Assembly (NCBI GenBank): GCA_035459025.1
Contig: DATHYT010000034.1
Location: 1 to 64,000 of the forward strand
Direction of reading: 5' to 3'
DNA length: 64,000 bases
Source: JAABQT01 sp035459025
Lineage (GTDB): Bacteria; Pseudomonadota; Gammaproteobacteria; Burkholderiales; SG8-39
The translations under genes and the position numbers were made by a program. Below the pieces are notes generated by a model. That model was not told the origin of the DNA, did no database searches, and was given only the letters and a program-made list of their open reading frames with translations. Each line of letters opens with the position of its first letter. The first letter of the stretch is position 1. Positions 1 through 8,166 of the stretch are shown in pieces.

Positions 1-55
1 GGGCCGGCAGCGCAAACACGGTGCCGAGGGCGACTGCGAGAACTTGGCGTTTCAT
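1..55 (-). CDS. Small secreted DUF4148-like protein, second copy (partial)
   Basis: Only the first 18 codons are inside the window, reading leftward off its edge. They encode the same signal peptide (MKRQVLAVALGTVFALPAL) as the complete gene at 954-1226, and the upstream untranslated region is also shared. This is therefore a near-identical paralogue, or the assembler's second reading of the same repeat. A ribosome binding site (AAAGGAG) precedes the ATG. Whether the rest of the protein is duplicated cannot be seen. Confidence 0.6.
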   Translation of the reverse strand, partial: MKRQVLAVALGTVFALPA

Positions 56-159
56 GGTGAGGCTCCTTTCAAGTGGTTAATCGTCCGCTCCGGCACCGCC
101 GAAGCCATGACCCCACTCTAGAGGACCCCCAAAACCCCCGAAGTGCGCTTACGCACCGG
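1..159. repeat. Direct repeat, copy A (159 bp)
   Basis: This segment matches 1172-1330 with two mismatches (positions 118 and 148). It spans the signal-peptide codons and 5' leader of a small secreted protein and the last few bases of the gene upstream of it, here the Crp/Fnr regulator. Identity stops abruptly at 159/1330. The left limit is unknown because the window opens inside the repeat, which is also typical of an assembly break. Confidence 0.85.
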
Positions 160-859
160 ATTTCACTTCATCGACCATCTTCTGCAGACACCCGACGTCC
201 AGCACCACGAGCGCGCGGCCGTCCTTGCCCAGTACCTTCGCCCTGGCGAGCGCCGAGAGCTCGCGCGTCACCTGCTCGCGGTAGGTGCTCACCTGGCTGG
301 CGAGGTCCGCGTGCTTGGGCGCGGGGTCGATGCGCGCGCGATTGCCCTGCACCCCGGCCTCGCGCGCCAGGCGCAGCAGCTCCGCGTGCAGCCGCTGGTG
401 TACGCCAAGCGTGCTGAGGTCGATCACCCGCGTCGACAGCCTACGCACCAGCTTGGCGAAATCCTGCAGCAACCGCTCGGCGAGCGCGGGCTCTTCGCGC
501 AGCAAGCGGGCGAGGGCCGCCGGCGGCAGCGACGCGAGCAGCCCGCTCTCCAGGCCCACCACGTCGGCCGAGCGCGCCATGCCGTCGATCGCCGCCACTT
601 CGCCGAAATGCTCGCCGGGGCCGAAATCGCGAAACGTCACCTGGCGGCCTGCTGCCGAATAGGTGGTGACCCGAACGCGTCCGGAGACGATGAAATACAG
701 GTCGCGGTCCGGCGCGGCACGCGAAATGATGCTCTGCTCGGCGTCGAAGTTGCGCCAGGCGCAATCGCGCGCCAGCGCCTCGAGCCGCTCGGAGGACAGC
801 CCCTGCAGCAGGCGCACGCTGCGCAGGCCGATGCTGCTGGGTTGGGCGGGCTTAACCAT
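149..859 (-). CDS. Crp/Fnr family transcriptional regulator
   Basis: The 236-residue protein has an N-terminal cyclic-nucleotide-binding fold (about residues 15-130, with the GEHFGEVAAIDG jelly-roll signature) and a C-terminal winged helix (HADLASQVSTYREQVTRELS is the recognition helix). This is the Crp/Fnr plan for a global or local transcription regulator that binds a small effector. No cysteine cluster for an Fnr-type iron-sulfur site is present, so direct oxygen sensing is unlikely. I chose the ATG at 859 because the 11 residues encoded upstream look non-native and a TACACT box sits 15 bases before it. The stop codon TAA lies in the loop of a small hairpin (GTGCG-TAAG-CGCAC) at the edge of the direct repeat. 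Target genes are unknown; the neighbouring secreted proteins are candidates. Confidence 0.85.
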   Translation of the reverse strand: MVKPAQPSSIGLRSVRLLQGLSSERLEALARDCAWRNFDAEQSIISRAAPDRDLYFIVSGRVRVTTYSAAGRQVTFRDFGPGEHFGEVAAIDGMARSADVVGLESGLLASLPPAALARLLREEPALAERLLQDFAKLVRRLSTRVIDLSTLGVHQRLHAELLRLAREAGVQGNRARIDPAPKHADLASQVSTYREQVTRELSALARAKVLGKDGRALVVLDVGCLQKMVDEVKSGA

Positions 860-953
860 CGGGGCGTCGAAAGTGTACTCGACACCGCGCAAAAGAAAGC
901 GGCAGCCGCGCGGGGGAGGGCCGCGGGCTGCCGCCGGGGGGAGAAGGCCTGCC

Positions 954-1226
954 TTACAGACGGCTGGCTTTGGTGCCCAGCTCGGCGTTCACGATGTAGT
1001 CGCCCGTGCTGCGCGCCTTCGTGACTTCGGCCACGACTTCAGCGCGCGACATCTGCTCGGCCGCGGCCTGCAGCGCGTAGCCCTGCTCGGCGTCGATGAA
1101 CATCTCGATCGAGCGCTGCATCGTCGATTGCGGCTGCGAGACGTAGCCGGTGCTGATTTCGTTGTTGGCGAGGGCCGGCAGCGCAAACACGGTGCCGAGG
1201 GCGACTGCGAGAACTTGGCGTTTCAT
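954..1226 (-). CDS. Small secreted protein, DUF4148-like
   Basis: This is a 90-residue protein with a clear Sec signal peptide ending in ALPALA, followed by a short mature chain. The C-terminal part, with SRAEVVAEVTKARSTGDY, resembles the repeated 'TRAxVxAEL..A..SG' pattern of DUF4148 proteins, which are abundant and uncharacterised in Burkholderiales. A good ribosome binding site (AAAGGAG) is present. The gene follows the truncated TlpA-like gene and precedes the Crp/Fnr gene on the same strand. The first 18 codons and the leader are duplicated at the left window edge. The family assignment rests on a short motif and is moderate; function is unknown. Confidence 0.65.
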   Translation of the reverse strand: MKRQVLAVALGTVFALPALANNEISTGYVSQPQSTMQRSIEMFIDAEQGYALQAAAEQMSRAEVVAEVTKARSTGDYIVNAELGTKASRL

Positions 1227-1330
1227 GGTGAGGCTCCTTTCAAGTGGTTAATCGTCCGCTCCGGCACCGCCGAAGCCATGACCCCACTTTAGAGGACCCC
1301 CAAAACCCCCGAAGTGCGTTTACGCACCGG
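1172..1330. repeat. Direct repeat, copy B (159 bp)
   Basis: This is the partner of the repeat at 1-159, offset 1171 bp, with 157 of 159 bases identical. In this copy the sequence upstream of the secreted protein is the 3' end of a TlpA-like gene rather than of the Crp/Fnr gene. The TlpA reading frame runs into the repeat and takes its last codons and stop from it. Confidence 0.85.
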
Positions 1331-1729
1331 TTTCGGAGGCTGCCGTGCGCTGCCCCAGGCGCGGGCGGTGACGCTCAGTATGTGCTGCGCGGCGTCACGC
1401 GGGCGCGGCGAGCGCGCCTGCGCGAATTGCGCCACGGCGTTGGGATGGTCGTAGCTCATCGCCACTGCCACCGTCTCGTAGCCGCGCGGGGCGTACTTGT
1501 TCCACGCCGCCACCAGCTTCGGCATCTCGGCCACGCAGGTGGTGCAGGAGGTGGCCCAGAAATTCACCAGTACCGTGCGTCTGCGCAGATCGGCGGTGCT
1601 GAAATTGGCTCCGCGCAGCGCGACAAAGCGCGCCTGCAGCGTTTGCGCACGCCGCAGGACGCCGAACGCGGCGCCGGCGACGATTGCCGCCACGGCAACG
1701 AAGGCGATAAGCTTGATCTGCGTCTTCAT
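1289..1729 (-). CDS. TlpA-like thioredoxin, C-terminally truncated
   Basis: The 146-residue product has an N-terminal membrane anchor or signal (residues 5-25) and then the first half of a TlpA/ResA thioredoxin fold with the redox motif WATSCTTC. Such proteins reduce periplasmic disulfides, often during cytochrome c maturation. The cis-proline segment (usually TPTTF) and the final strand and helix are missing. From about residue 100 the sequence stops resembling the family, and the last residues (KRTSGVLGVL) are read from the direct repeat. The gene is probably a damaged remnant or has a frameshift near 1400. Its ATG is 12 bases from the divergent DUF4197 start and has only a weak ribosome binding site. 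Confidence 0.6.
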   Translation of the reverse strand: MKTQIKLIAFVAVAAIVAGAAFGVLRRAQTLQARFVALRGANFSTADLRRRTVLVNFWATSCTTCVAEMPKLVAAWNKYAPRGYETVAVAMSYDHPNAVAQFAQARSPRPRDAAQHILSVTARAWGSARQPPKPVRKRTSGVLGVL

Positions 1730-1741
1730 CTGGAGATCAGC

Positions 1742-2416
1742 GTGCGCGTTGCCCCGCTAATCGTCGGCCTTGTCATCGCGGCGCCCGCCTGGGCGCAGCT
1801 CGAAAGCATCACCAACCGCGAGGCGATCAACGCCCTGAAGGGCGCCCTTGATCGCGGTGCGCGGGCAGCCGTGGCGCAACTGGGGCGCGAAGACGGCTTT
1901 CTCGGCGACGCGCGGGTCAGGATCGCGCTGCCCGAGCCGTTGCGGCGCGCCGAGAAGAACATGCGCCGCTTCGGCATGTCGCGCTACGCCGACGAGCTGA
2001 TCCTGACGCTGAACCGCGCCGCCGAGGCCGCGGTGCCCGAGGCGAAGCAACTGTTCGTGGACGCGCTGCGGCAGATGAGCGTGCAGGACGCGAAGGGCAT
2101 CCTCACGGGCGGCGACACGGCGGGGACGGCGTATTTCCGCCGGACGACCGAGGGCGAGTTGGGGCGGCGATTCCTGCCGATCGTGCAGCGCGCTACGGCG
2201 CGCGTCGGCTTGGCGCAGAAATACAACCAGTACGCAGCGCACGGCGTACGCGTCGGCCTCGTCGGCGCCGAGGACGCGAGCCTCGACGACTACGTGACGC
2301 GCAAGGCGCTCGACGGGCTGTTCTTCATGGTGGCCGAGGAAGAGAAGAAGATCCGCAAGGACCCCGTGGGCACCGCCTCCAGCCTGCTGCGCAAGGTCTT
2401 CGGCGCCCTTAAATAG
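1742..2416 (+). CDS. DUF4197 domain-containing exported protein
   Basis: The 224-residue protein starts at a GTG preceded by TGGAG at good spacing. A short Sec signal (VAPLIVGLVIAAPAWA) is followed by an all-helical mature domain. Diagnostic stretches are ITNREAINALKGALDRGA, RIALPEPLRRAEK and FRRTTEGELG, which match the DUF4197 family of periplasmic proteins of unknown function. An upstream extension of the frame is antisense to the TlpA gene and was discarded. The stop codon TAG lies inside the left arm of the palindrome at 2410-2484. Confidence 0.85.
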   Translation: MRVAPLIVGLVIAAPAWAQLESITNREAINALKGALDRGARAAVAQLGREDGFLGDARVRIALPEPLRRAEKNMRRFGMSRYADELILTLNRAAEAAVPEAKQLFVDALRQMSVQDAKGILTGGDTAGTAYFRRTTEGELGRRFLPIVQRATARVGLAQKYNQYAAHGVRVGLVGAEDASLDDYVTRKALDGLFFMVAEEEKKIRKDPVGTASSLLRKVFGALK

Positions 2417-2484
2417 GGACAGACCTCATTTTTCTCATTCGCGGCCGGGTCCCGAACGAAAAAAATGAGGTCTGTCCCTATTTA
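2410..2484. repeat. REP-like perfect inverted repeat between convergent genes
   Basis: Two perfectly complementary 24-base arms (2410-2433 and 2461-2484) flank a 27-base spacer. Each arm contains the core GGGACAGACCTCATTTTT or its complement. The arm ends carry runs of A and T, so the RNA from either strand forms a strong hairpin that could end transcription of both neighbours. The left arm contains the stop codon of the DUF4197 gene and the right arm that of the TRAP permease gene. The core resembles repeats linked to REP-associated tyrosine transposases in proteobacteria (from memory); no transposase is in the window. Confidence 0.8.
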
Positions 2485-3783
2485 CATGTTCATGGTACGC
2501 GGCAGCCAGAGGATGACCTCCGGGAAGGCGATGAACACGCCGACGGTGACCACGTCGGCGATAAAGAATGGAAAGATGCCCCGGAACACGCTGGACAGCG
2601 GGATGTCGGGACGCACGCCATTCACGACGAAGCAGTTCAGGCCAATGGGCGGCGTGATGAGGCAGATCTCCGCCATCTTGACGACGATGATGCCGAACCA
2701 GATCGGGTCGTAGCCGAGCGCGACCACGGCCGGGTACACCACCGGCAGCGTAAGCAGCAGCATGCCGATGGCGTCCATGAACATGCCCAGCACCACGTAG
2801 AACAGCAGAATGCAGATGAGGATCGCGAGCGGCGGCACGTCGAGCGCCACCACCCACTTGGCGAACGCATCCGGCAGTCCCGCAAAGCCGAGGAAGCGGA
2901 CGAAGAGCAGCACGCCCCAGATGATGGAGAAGATCATCACCGTGAGCTTCGCGGTCTCCAGCAGCGCGTCCTTCAACCCGCGCCAGCGCATGCCGTGCAC
3001 GAGTGCAAGCACGAAGACGACAAACGCGCCGAGCGCGCCGGCCTCGGTCGGCGTCGCCCAGCCGAAGTACATGGCGGAGAAGATGATCACCACGACGGCG
3101 ATGATCGGCGCCGTGCCGGGCACGGACTTCCAGCGCTCACGCCAGCTGTAGCCGCGGATCGCGGCGCCGAGCTTCGGGTTGAGCTTGGCCATGATGACGA
3201 TGAGCGCCACGTAGATCAGCGCGGACACCAGGCCCGGCAGGAACCCCGCCACCAGCAGCGCGCCCACCGACTCCTCGACGATGATGGCGTAGATGACGAG
3301 CAGCGCGCTCGGCGGGATGAGCGTCGCAAGCGTGCCGCCCGCGGCGACCACGCCCGCCGCGAGGCGCTTGTCGTAGCCCGCCTTCAGCATGTCGGGCACC
3401 GCGACGCGCGCGAATACCGCCGCGGTGGCGGTGCTCGCGCCCGAGACCGCGGCGAAACCCGTGGCGGCCATGATCGTCGCCACCGCGAGCCCGCCCGGCA
3501 CCCAGCCGAGCCACTTGCGCGCCGCGTCGAACAGCGCTTCCGTCAGGCCGGCGTGGAACGCGAGGTAGCCGATGAGGATGAACATCGGTAGCACCGAGAG
3601 CGTGTAAGTGACGGACTTGGAGTGCGGGATGGTGCCCGCCATGCCCGCGCCCGCGTCCCAGCCGATCATCGCGACGAGGCCGACCAGCCCGACCGCCGCT
3701 GCCGCGTAGAACACGCGTACCCCGGTGAAGACGAGGACCACCATGGCGATGGTGCCGACGATGCCGATGGTGAACGAATCCAT
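2482..3783 (-). CDS. dctM: TRAP transporter large permease (DctM)
   Basis: The 433-residue membrane protein has about 12 hydrophobic segments and typical DctM signatures (AATGFAAVSGASTATAA near residue 105; LITPPIGLN near residue 375). It forms the sodium-coupled transport core of a tripartite periplasmic transporter in the inner membrane and works with the adjacent DctQ and DctP. The operon runs dctP-dctQ-dctM on the minus strand, and one base separates the dctQ stop from this ATG. The terminal TAA belongs to the REP-like palindrome. The substrate is probably an organic acid and cannot be read from this subunit. Confidence 0.93.
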   Translation of the reverse strand: MDSFTIGIVGTIAMVVLVFTGVRVFYAAAAVGLVGLVAMIGWDAGAGMAGTIPHSKSVTYTLSVLPMFILIGYLAFHAGLTEALFDAARKWLGWVPGGLAVATIMAATGFAAVSGASTATAAVFARVAVPDMLKAGYDKRLAAGVVAAGGTLATLIPPSALLVIYAIIVEESVGALLVAGFLPGLVSALIYVALIVIMAKLNPKLGAAIRGYSWRERWKSVPGTAPIIAVVVIIFSAMYFGWATPTEAGALGAFVVFVLALVHGMRWRGLKDALLETAKLTVMIFSIIWGVLLFVRFLGFAGLPDAFAKWVVALDVPPLAILICILLFYVVLGMFMDAIGMLLLTLPVVYPAVVALGYDPIWFGIIVVKMAEICLITPPIGLNCFVVNGVRPDIPLSSVFRGIFPFFIADVVTVGVFIAFPEVILWLPRTMNM

Positions 3784-3784
3784 G

Positions 3785-4453
3785 CTAGCGCTTCTCCGCG
3801 CTTTCCTCGATTTCCTTTCGCGCCAGCTCCTCGGCGCTGAGGATCACGGGCACCGCCACGGGCTGCGCGTCGGGCCGCAGCACGAGCCGCGCGTAGCCGA
3901 CGAGCTGCACCAGCAGCCGCAGCCACAGCAGCGCGAAGGCGATCGGCACGATGAGCTTCGAGGGCCACACCGGCAGCTCCGCGTCGATCGTGCTGTCGCC
4001 GAGCGTCCAGGCGCGCAGGAAATGCCCGTAGCCGTACCAGATCAGCACCGCGATGATGAACAGCGCCACGAGCGTGCCGAACACTTCGAGCGCCCATTGC
4101 CAGCGGCCCCGGGCGAACTTCAGCACCATCTCCATCCGCACATGCCCGCCGTGGCGCTGGCAGTAGGCCACCCCGAGGAACGCGAAGGTGGCCATCGACA
4201 GCTCGACGAAGTCGATGTAGCCCGAGATCGGCAGGTTGAACAGTTGCCGCCCCAGCACCTGCGCGATGCCGAGGAACATCAGCCCGAAAATACAGGCGGC
4301 CGCGACGAGGTTGAAAAGCTCCTCGACGCGGCCGAGCCTACGGTCGAAGCGCTCGAGCGCGGGGGCGCTCAGCCGCCGGCCTCTTTGGCGGTCTTGAAGA
4401 CGAGGTCGAGCACGCCCTGCGCGTCGAACTTGTCCTTGTTCTCGCTCACCCAC
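3785..4453 (-). CDS. dctQ: TRAP transporter small permease (DctQ)
   Basis: Four membrane helices are visible (about residues 47-66, 80-100, 125-145 and 165-190), with the family signature QVLGRQLFNLPISGYIDFVELSM split across helices 1 and 2. DctQ pairs with DctM and docks the binding protein. The start is uncertain. The GTG used here gives an 85-base overlap with dctP and a non-conserved, arginine-rich first 28 residues. A CTG at 4372, overlapping the dctP stop as CTGA, would give a normal-length 194-residue protein. Confidence 0.88.
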   Translation of the reverse strand: MGEREQGQVRRAGRARPRLQDRQRGRRLSAPALERFDRRLGRVEELFNLVAAACIFGLMFLGIAQVLGRQLFNLPISGYIDFVELSMATFAFLGVAYCQRHGGHVRMEMVLKFARGRWQWALEVFGTLVALFIIAVLIWYGYGHFLRAWTLGDSTIDAELPVWPSKLIVPIAFALLWLRLLVQLVGYARLVLRPDAQPVAVPVILSAEELARKEIEESAEKR

Positions 4454-5391
4454 TTGTCCCAGACGGGCTTGCCCGCGACGCGCCGGAACTCCTCCAGCTG
4501 CGCCTTGCTGTAGGTTACGGGCTTGAGCTTTTCAGCGAGCATCGGCAGGTTCTTCTTGTCGATGTCCACGTAGGCCTGGATCTGCGCCTGGTTCACGGCA
4601 TCCAGGGCCCCGGTGACCATCTTCCTGTACTGGTCGGGAAGCTTCGCCCAGGAGCTCTTGTTGAAGACGAGCGGGCACTCCGAGGTGCCGGGCGACATGT
4701 TGGTCGTGTACCAGTCCGAGACCTCGTGGATCTTGTAGGCGACCTGCGCATAGGTGTACGGGAATGAGGCCGCGTCCATGGTGCCGCGCTGCATCGAGGT
4801 GTAGACCTCGGTAGCCGCGGTAGTGGTCTTGATGGCGCCGAGCACCTCCATCGCGTCACCCAACCCGCCGCCTGCGCGCACGCGCTTGCCCTTCCAGTCC
4901 GCGAGTGTCACAGGGGGCTTGCCCTTGCCGAGGAATTCGTACTGCGGCAACAGGGTCGTGGCGTAGGTCACCGCGTTCCAGTTGTCCATGTCCGCGACAA
5001 GCGCGGGGTGCTTGAAGAGCGTCGTGCGCACCTTGAGCGACACGTCCCAGTCGCCGAGCGGCAGGAAGGGCAGCGAGAACACCATGAACGCGGGGTTCTT
5101 TCCCGGGTGGTAGAAGTTGCAGAAATGCGCGGCGTCCAGGGCGCCGAGCTTGATGCCGTCGAGGTTCTCTCGGGCCTTCGAGAACTGCTCGCCCATACCG
5201 ATGGTGATGGTGAAATCGCCGCCGGACTGCTTGGCCACGGTCTCGGCGAGCACCTCGATGCCCTTGGTGAAGGCGCGCGGGTTGCCCCAGCTGGAGAACT
5301 TCCAGTTCACCTTCTGCGCCGCGGCGGGAGCCGGGAGCGCGGCCAGCGCGCCGGCAAGCGCGGCGGCAATGCACGTGCGGGTGCCTTGCAT
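4369..5391 (-). CDS. dctP: TRAP transporter substrate-binding protein (DctP family)
   Basis: The 340-residue protein has a signal peptide (ALAALPAPAAAQ), then the periplasmic two-lobe DctP fold starting KVNWKFSSWGNPRAFTKG. The segment GKRVRAGGGLGDAMEVLGA contains the conserved arginine that normally grips a carboxylate. It captures the ligand in the periplasm and hands it to DctQM. A strong ribosome binding site (GGAGGAGG) precedes the ATG, and this is the first gene of the dctPQM operon. The ligand is not identifiable; a carboxylate is expected from the conserved arginine. Confidence 0.92.
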   Translation of the reverse strand: MQGTRTCIAAALAGALAALPAPAAAQKVNWKFSSWGNPRAFTKGIEVLAETVAKQSGGDFTITIGMGEQFSKARENLDGIKLGALDAAHFCNFYHPGKNPAFMVFSLPFLPLGDWDVSLKVRTTLFKHPALVADMDNWNAVTYATTLLPQYEFLGKGKPPVTLADWKGKRVRAGGGLGDAMEVLGAIKTTTAATEVYTSMQRGTMDAASFPYTYAQVAYKIHEVSDWYTTNMSPGTSECPLVFNKSSWAKLPDQYRKMVTGALDAVNQAQIQAYVDIDKKNLPMLAEKLKPVTYSKAQLEEFRRVAGKPVWDKWVSENKDKFDAQGVLDLVFKTAKEAGG

Positions 5392-5459
5392 GGTCTTTCC
5401 TCCTCCTCGATGGATGCGTCAGGACGGTAGCACAGGGCCAGAACGGCCGACAACCCGGG

Positions 5460-8165
5460 TCAGTGCGCCTGGTCCCAGTTGGCGCCGACGCCCATGTCGA
5501 CGATCAGCGGCACGTCGAGCGCCGCCACGTCCTGCATGCGGCTGCGCAGTCCGTCCTGCACGCGCGCGAGCTCCGCTTCCGGCACCTCGAGCACCAGCTC
5601 GTCGTGCACCTGCATGATGAGCCGGGCGCCGAGCCGCTGCGCGTCGAGCCAGCCCTGCACCGCGATCATGGCGAGCTTGATCAGGTCCGCGGCCGTGCCC
5701 TGCATCGGCGCGTTGATCGCGGCGCGCTCGGCGCCGGCGCGCCGCTGCGGGTTCGACGACTTGATCTCCGGCAGCCACAGGCGCCGCCCGAATACCGTTT
5801 CCACGTAGCCCTCGCGGCGCGCCTTGTCGCGCGTGCCGTCCATGTAGCGCTTGACGCCCGGGTAGCGCGAGAAGTACGAGTCGATGTAGGCCTGCGCCGT
5901 GGTGCGCTCGATGCCGAGGTTCTGCGCCAGGCCGAACGCGCTCATGCCGTAGATCAGGCCGAAGTTGATCACCTTGGCGGTGCGCCGCTCGTCGTCGCTC
6001 ACCTGCTCCAGCGTGCGCCCGAACACCTCGGCGGCGGTGGCGCGGTGCACGTCCTGGCCGTGCGCGAAGGCGTGGCGCAGCCCCTCGTCGCCCGAGAGGT
6101 GCGCCATGATGCGCAGCTCGATCTGCGAGTAGTCCGCGGAAACAATGCGGCAGCCCGGGGCGGCGACGAACGCCTCGCGGATGCGCCGGCCCTGCGGCGT
6201 GCGGATCGGGATGTTCTGCAGGTTGGGATCGTTGGAGGCGAGCCGCCCGGTGACCGCCACCGCCTGCGAGTAGGTGGTGTGCACGCGCCCGGTCTGCGGA
6301 TGGATCATCTTGGGCAGCTTGTCGGTGTAGGTGGACTTCAGCTTCGCGATCGCGCGGTACTCGAGCAGCAGCCGGGGCAGCGGGTAGTCCTGCGCCAGCT
6401 CGGCGAGCACGTCCTCGTCGGTCGAGGGCTGGCCCGAGGGCGTCTTTTTCTTCACCGGCAGCTGCTGGCGCTCGAACAGGATCTCCTGGATCTGCTTGGG
6501 CGAATTCAGGTTGAAGGGCTGGCCGGCCGCGCCGTAGGCCTTTTGCTCCAGCTCGAGCATCTCCTTGCCGAGCTCGTGGCTTTGCGCCTCGAGCTTGTCG
6601 CGATCGAGCAGCACGCCGTTGCGTTCCATCCCGAGCAGCACCGGCAGCACCGGCATCTCGATCGTCTCGTAGACGCGCTTGAGCTTCGCCTCGCCAGCGA
6701 TCCTCGGGTAGAGCGCCGCGTGCACCGCGAGCGCGCAGTCGGCGTCCTCGGCGGCGTACTCGGTGGCGCGCTCGATGCTGACGGCGGAGAACGGGATGCG
6801 TGCCGCGCCCTTGCCGGTGACCTCGTCGTAGCCGATGGTCTTCCAGCCCAGGTGGCGCTGCGCGAGCGAATCCAGATCGTGGCGCTCATGCACCTCGAGC
6901 ACGTACGACTCGAGCAGCGTGTCGTGCGCGATGCCGGCCAGCCGCACGCCGTGGTTGGCGAGCACGTGCGCGTCGAACTTCAGGTTCTGGCCGACCTTGC
7001 GGTGGCGTGTGCTTTCCAGCCAGGGCTTGAGCAGCTCGAGCGCACGCCCGACGCCGAGCTGCTCCGGCGCGCCGGGATATTGGTGCGCGAGCGGCAGGTA
7101 CGCGGCCTCGGCGCCGAACGCGAACGACATGCCGACGAGCTCCGCCACCATCGGCTCGAGGCCGGTGGTCTCGGTGTCGAAGCCGACCAGCTCGGCGCGC
7201 TCCATCTGCGCCAGCCAGTCCTTGAGCGCGGATTCGTCGGCCAGCGTGAGATACGTCCGGCGCTCGGCCTGCCCGGGCTCCGCGCGGGGGGTCGCCGGCG
7301 CCGCGCCATCGCCGAGTTCGGCGAGCCAGCCCTTGAAGCCGAAGCGCTCGTAGAGCGCGCGCTGCTTTTCGGCGTCGGGCGCGGCGCGCAGATCCTCGAG
7401 CTTGAGCGGCAGCGCGACGTCGCGCTTCACGGTGAGCAGGCTGCGGCCCGTGGGCAGCCAGTCGAGCGAGCGCTGCAGGTTCGCGCCCACCGCGCCGCCG
7501 ATCTCGCCGGCGTGGCGCATCACCTCGTCGAGCGAGCCGTACTGCTGGATCCATTTCGCCGCCGTCTTCGGGCCGACCTTGTCGACGCCGGGGACGTTGT
7601 CCACGGCGTCGCCGGTGAGCGTCAGGTAGTCGACGATTTGTCCCGGCGCAACGCCGAACTTGCGCTTCACGCCCTCGACGTCGAGCGTCTCGTTCGACAT
7701 GGTGTTGACGAGCGTCACGTGCTCGTCGACGAGCTGCGTCAGGTCCTTGTCGCCGGTGGACACCACCGTGCGCCAGCCGCGCTGCGTCGCCTCGGCGGCG
7801 AGCGTGCCGATGACGTCGTCGGCTTCCACGCCTTCGACCGCGAGCACCGGCCAGCCGAGCGCGGCGATCGCTTCCTTCAGCGGCTCGATCTGCGCCGCGA
7901 GCGGCTCGGGCATCGACGGGCGGTTGGCCTTGTACTGCGGATAGACCGCCTCGCGGAAGGTGGGGCCCCGCGCGTCGAACACGCAGGCGAGCGCGTCGGC
8001 CTTGTAGTCCTCGGCCAGTTTCCTTAGCATGCTCAGGACGCCGCGGATCGCGCCGGTCGGCTCGCCGCGCGGGCTCTGCAGCTCGGGCAGCGCGTGGAAC
8101 GCCCGGTAGAGGTACGACGAGCCGTCGACGAGCAGCAGCGTCTTTTGCGGAGCTTTCCCTGACAC
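5460..8165 (-). CDS. polA: DNA polymerase I
   Basis: The 901-residue enzyme has all three domains. The 5' nuclease covers residues 1-290 (FDARGPTFR, VEADDVIGTLA, STGDKDLTQL). The proofreading exonuclease (about 315-500) is intact, with D330 and E332 in FDTETTGL and YAAEDADCAL later. The polymerase domain has SADYSQIELR, KVINFGLIYGMS and VHDELVLEVPE. It fills gaps and removes primers in replication and repair. I chose the GTG at 8165 because conserved sequence (KTLLLVDGSSYLYRAF) begins just after it; the longer frame is antisense to the LOG gene. The start lies one base from the divergent LOG ATG. Confidence 0.96.
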   Translation of the reverse strand: MSGKAPQKTLLLVDGSSYLYRAFHALPELQSPRGEPTGAIRGVLSMLRKLAEDYKADALACVFDARGPTFREAVYPQYKANRPSMPEPLAAQIEPLKEAIAALGWPVLAVEGVEADDVIGTLAAEATQRGWRTVVSTGDKDLTQLVDEHVTLVNTMSNETLDVEGVKRKFGVAPGQIVDYLTLTGDAVDNVPGVDKVGPKTAAKWIQQYGSLDEVMRHAGEIGGAVGANLQRSLDWLPTGRSLLTVKRDVALPLKLEDLRAAPDAEKQRALYERFGFKGWLAELGDGAAPATPRAEPGQAERRTYLTLADESALKDWLAQMERAELVGFDTETTGLEPMVAELVGMSFAFGAEAAYLPLAHQYPGAPEQLGVGRALELLKPWLESTRHRKVGQNLKFDAHVLANHGVRLAGIAHDTLLESYVLEVHERHDLDSLAQRHLGWKTIGYDEVTGKGAARIPFSAVSIERATEYAAEDADCALAVHAALYPRIAGEAKLKRVYETIEMPVLPVLLGMERNGVLLDRDKLEAQSHELGKEMLELEQKAYGAAGQPFNLNSPKQIQEILFERQQLPVKKKTPSGQPSTDEDVLAELAQDYPLPRLLLEYRAIAKLKSTYTDKLPKMIHPQTGRVHTTYSQAVAVTGRLASNDPNLQNIPIRTPQGRRIREAFVAAPGCRIVSADYSQIELRIMAHLSGDEGLRHAFAHGQDVHRATAAEVFGRTLEQVSDDERRTAKVINFGLIYGMSAFGLAQNLGIERTTAQAYIDSYFSRYPGVKRYMDGTRDKARREGYVETVFGRRLWLPEIKSSNPQRRAGAERAAINAPMQGTAADLIKLAMIAVQGWLDAQRLGARLIMQVHDELVLEVPEAELARVQDGLRSRMQDVAALDVPLIVDMGVGANWDQAH

Positions 8166-8166
8166 G

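Noticed and set aside
3785..4453. dctQ start at the GTG at 4453 as certain
   Set aside because: The first 28 residues are arginine-rich and out of family and the frame overlaps dctP by 85 bases; it is kept only because no ATG, GTG or TTG exists nearer the conserved part.
5463..8027. 854-codon open frame on the plus strand
   Set aside because: It is exactly antisense to polA, has Arg/His/Gly-rich composition with no recognisable domain, and is explained by the codon bias of a GC-rich gene.
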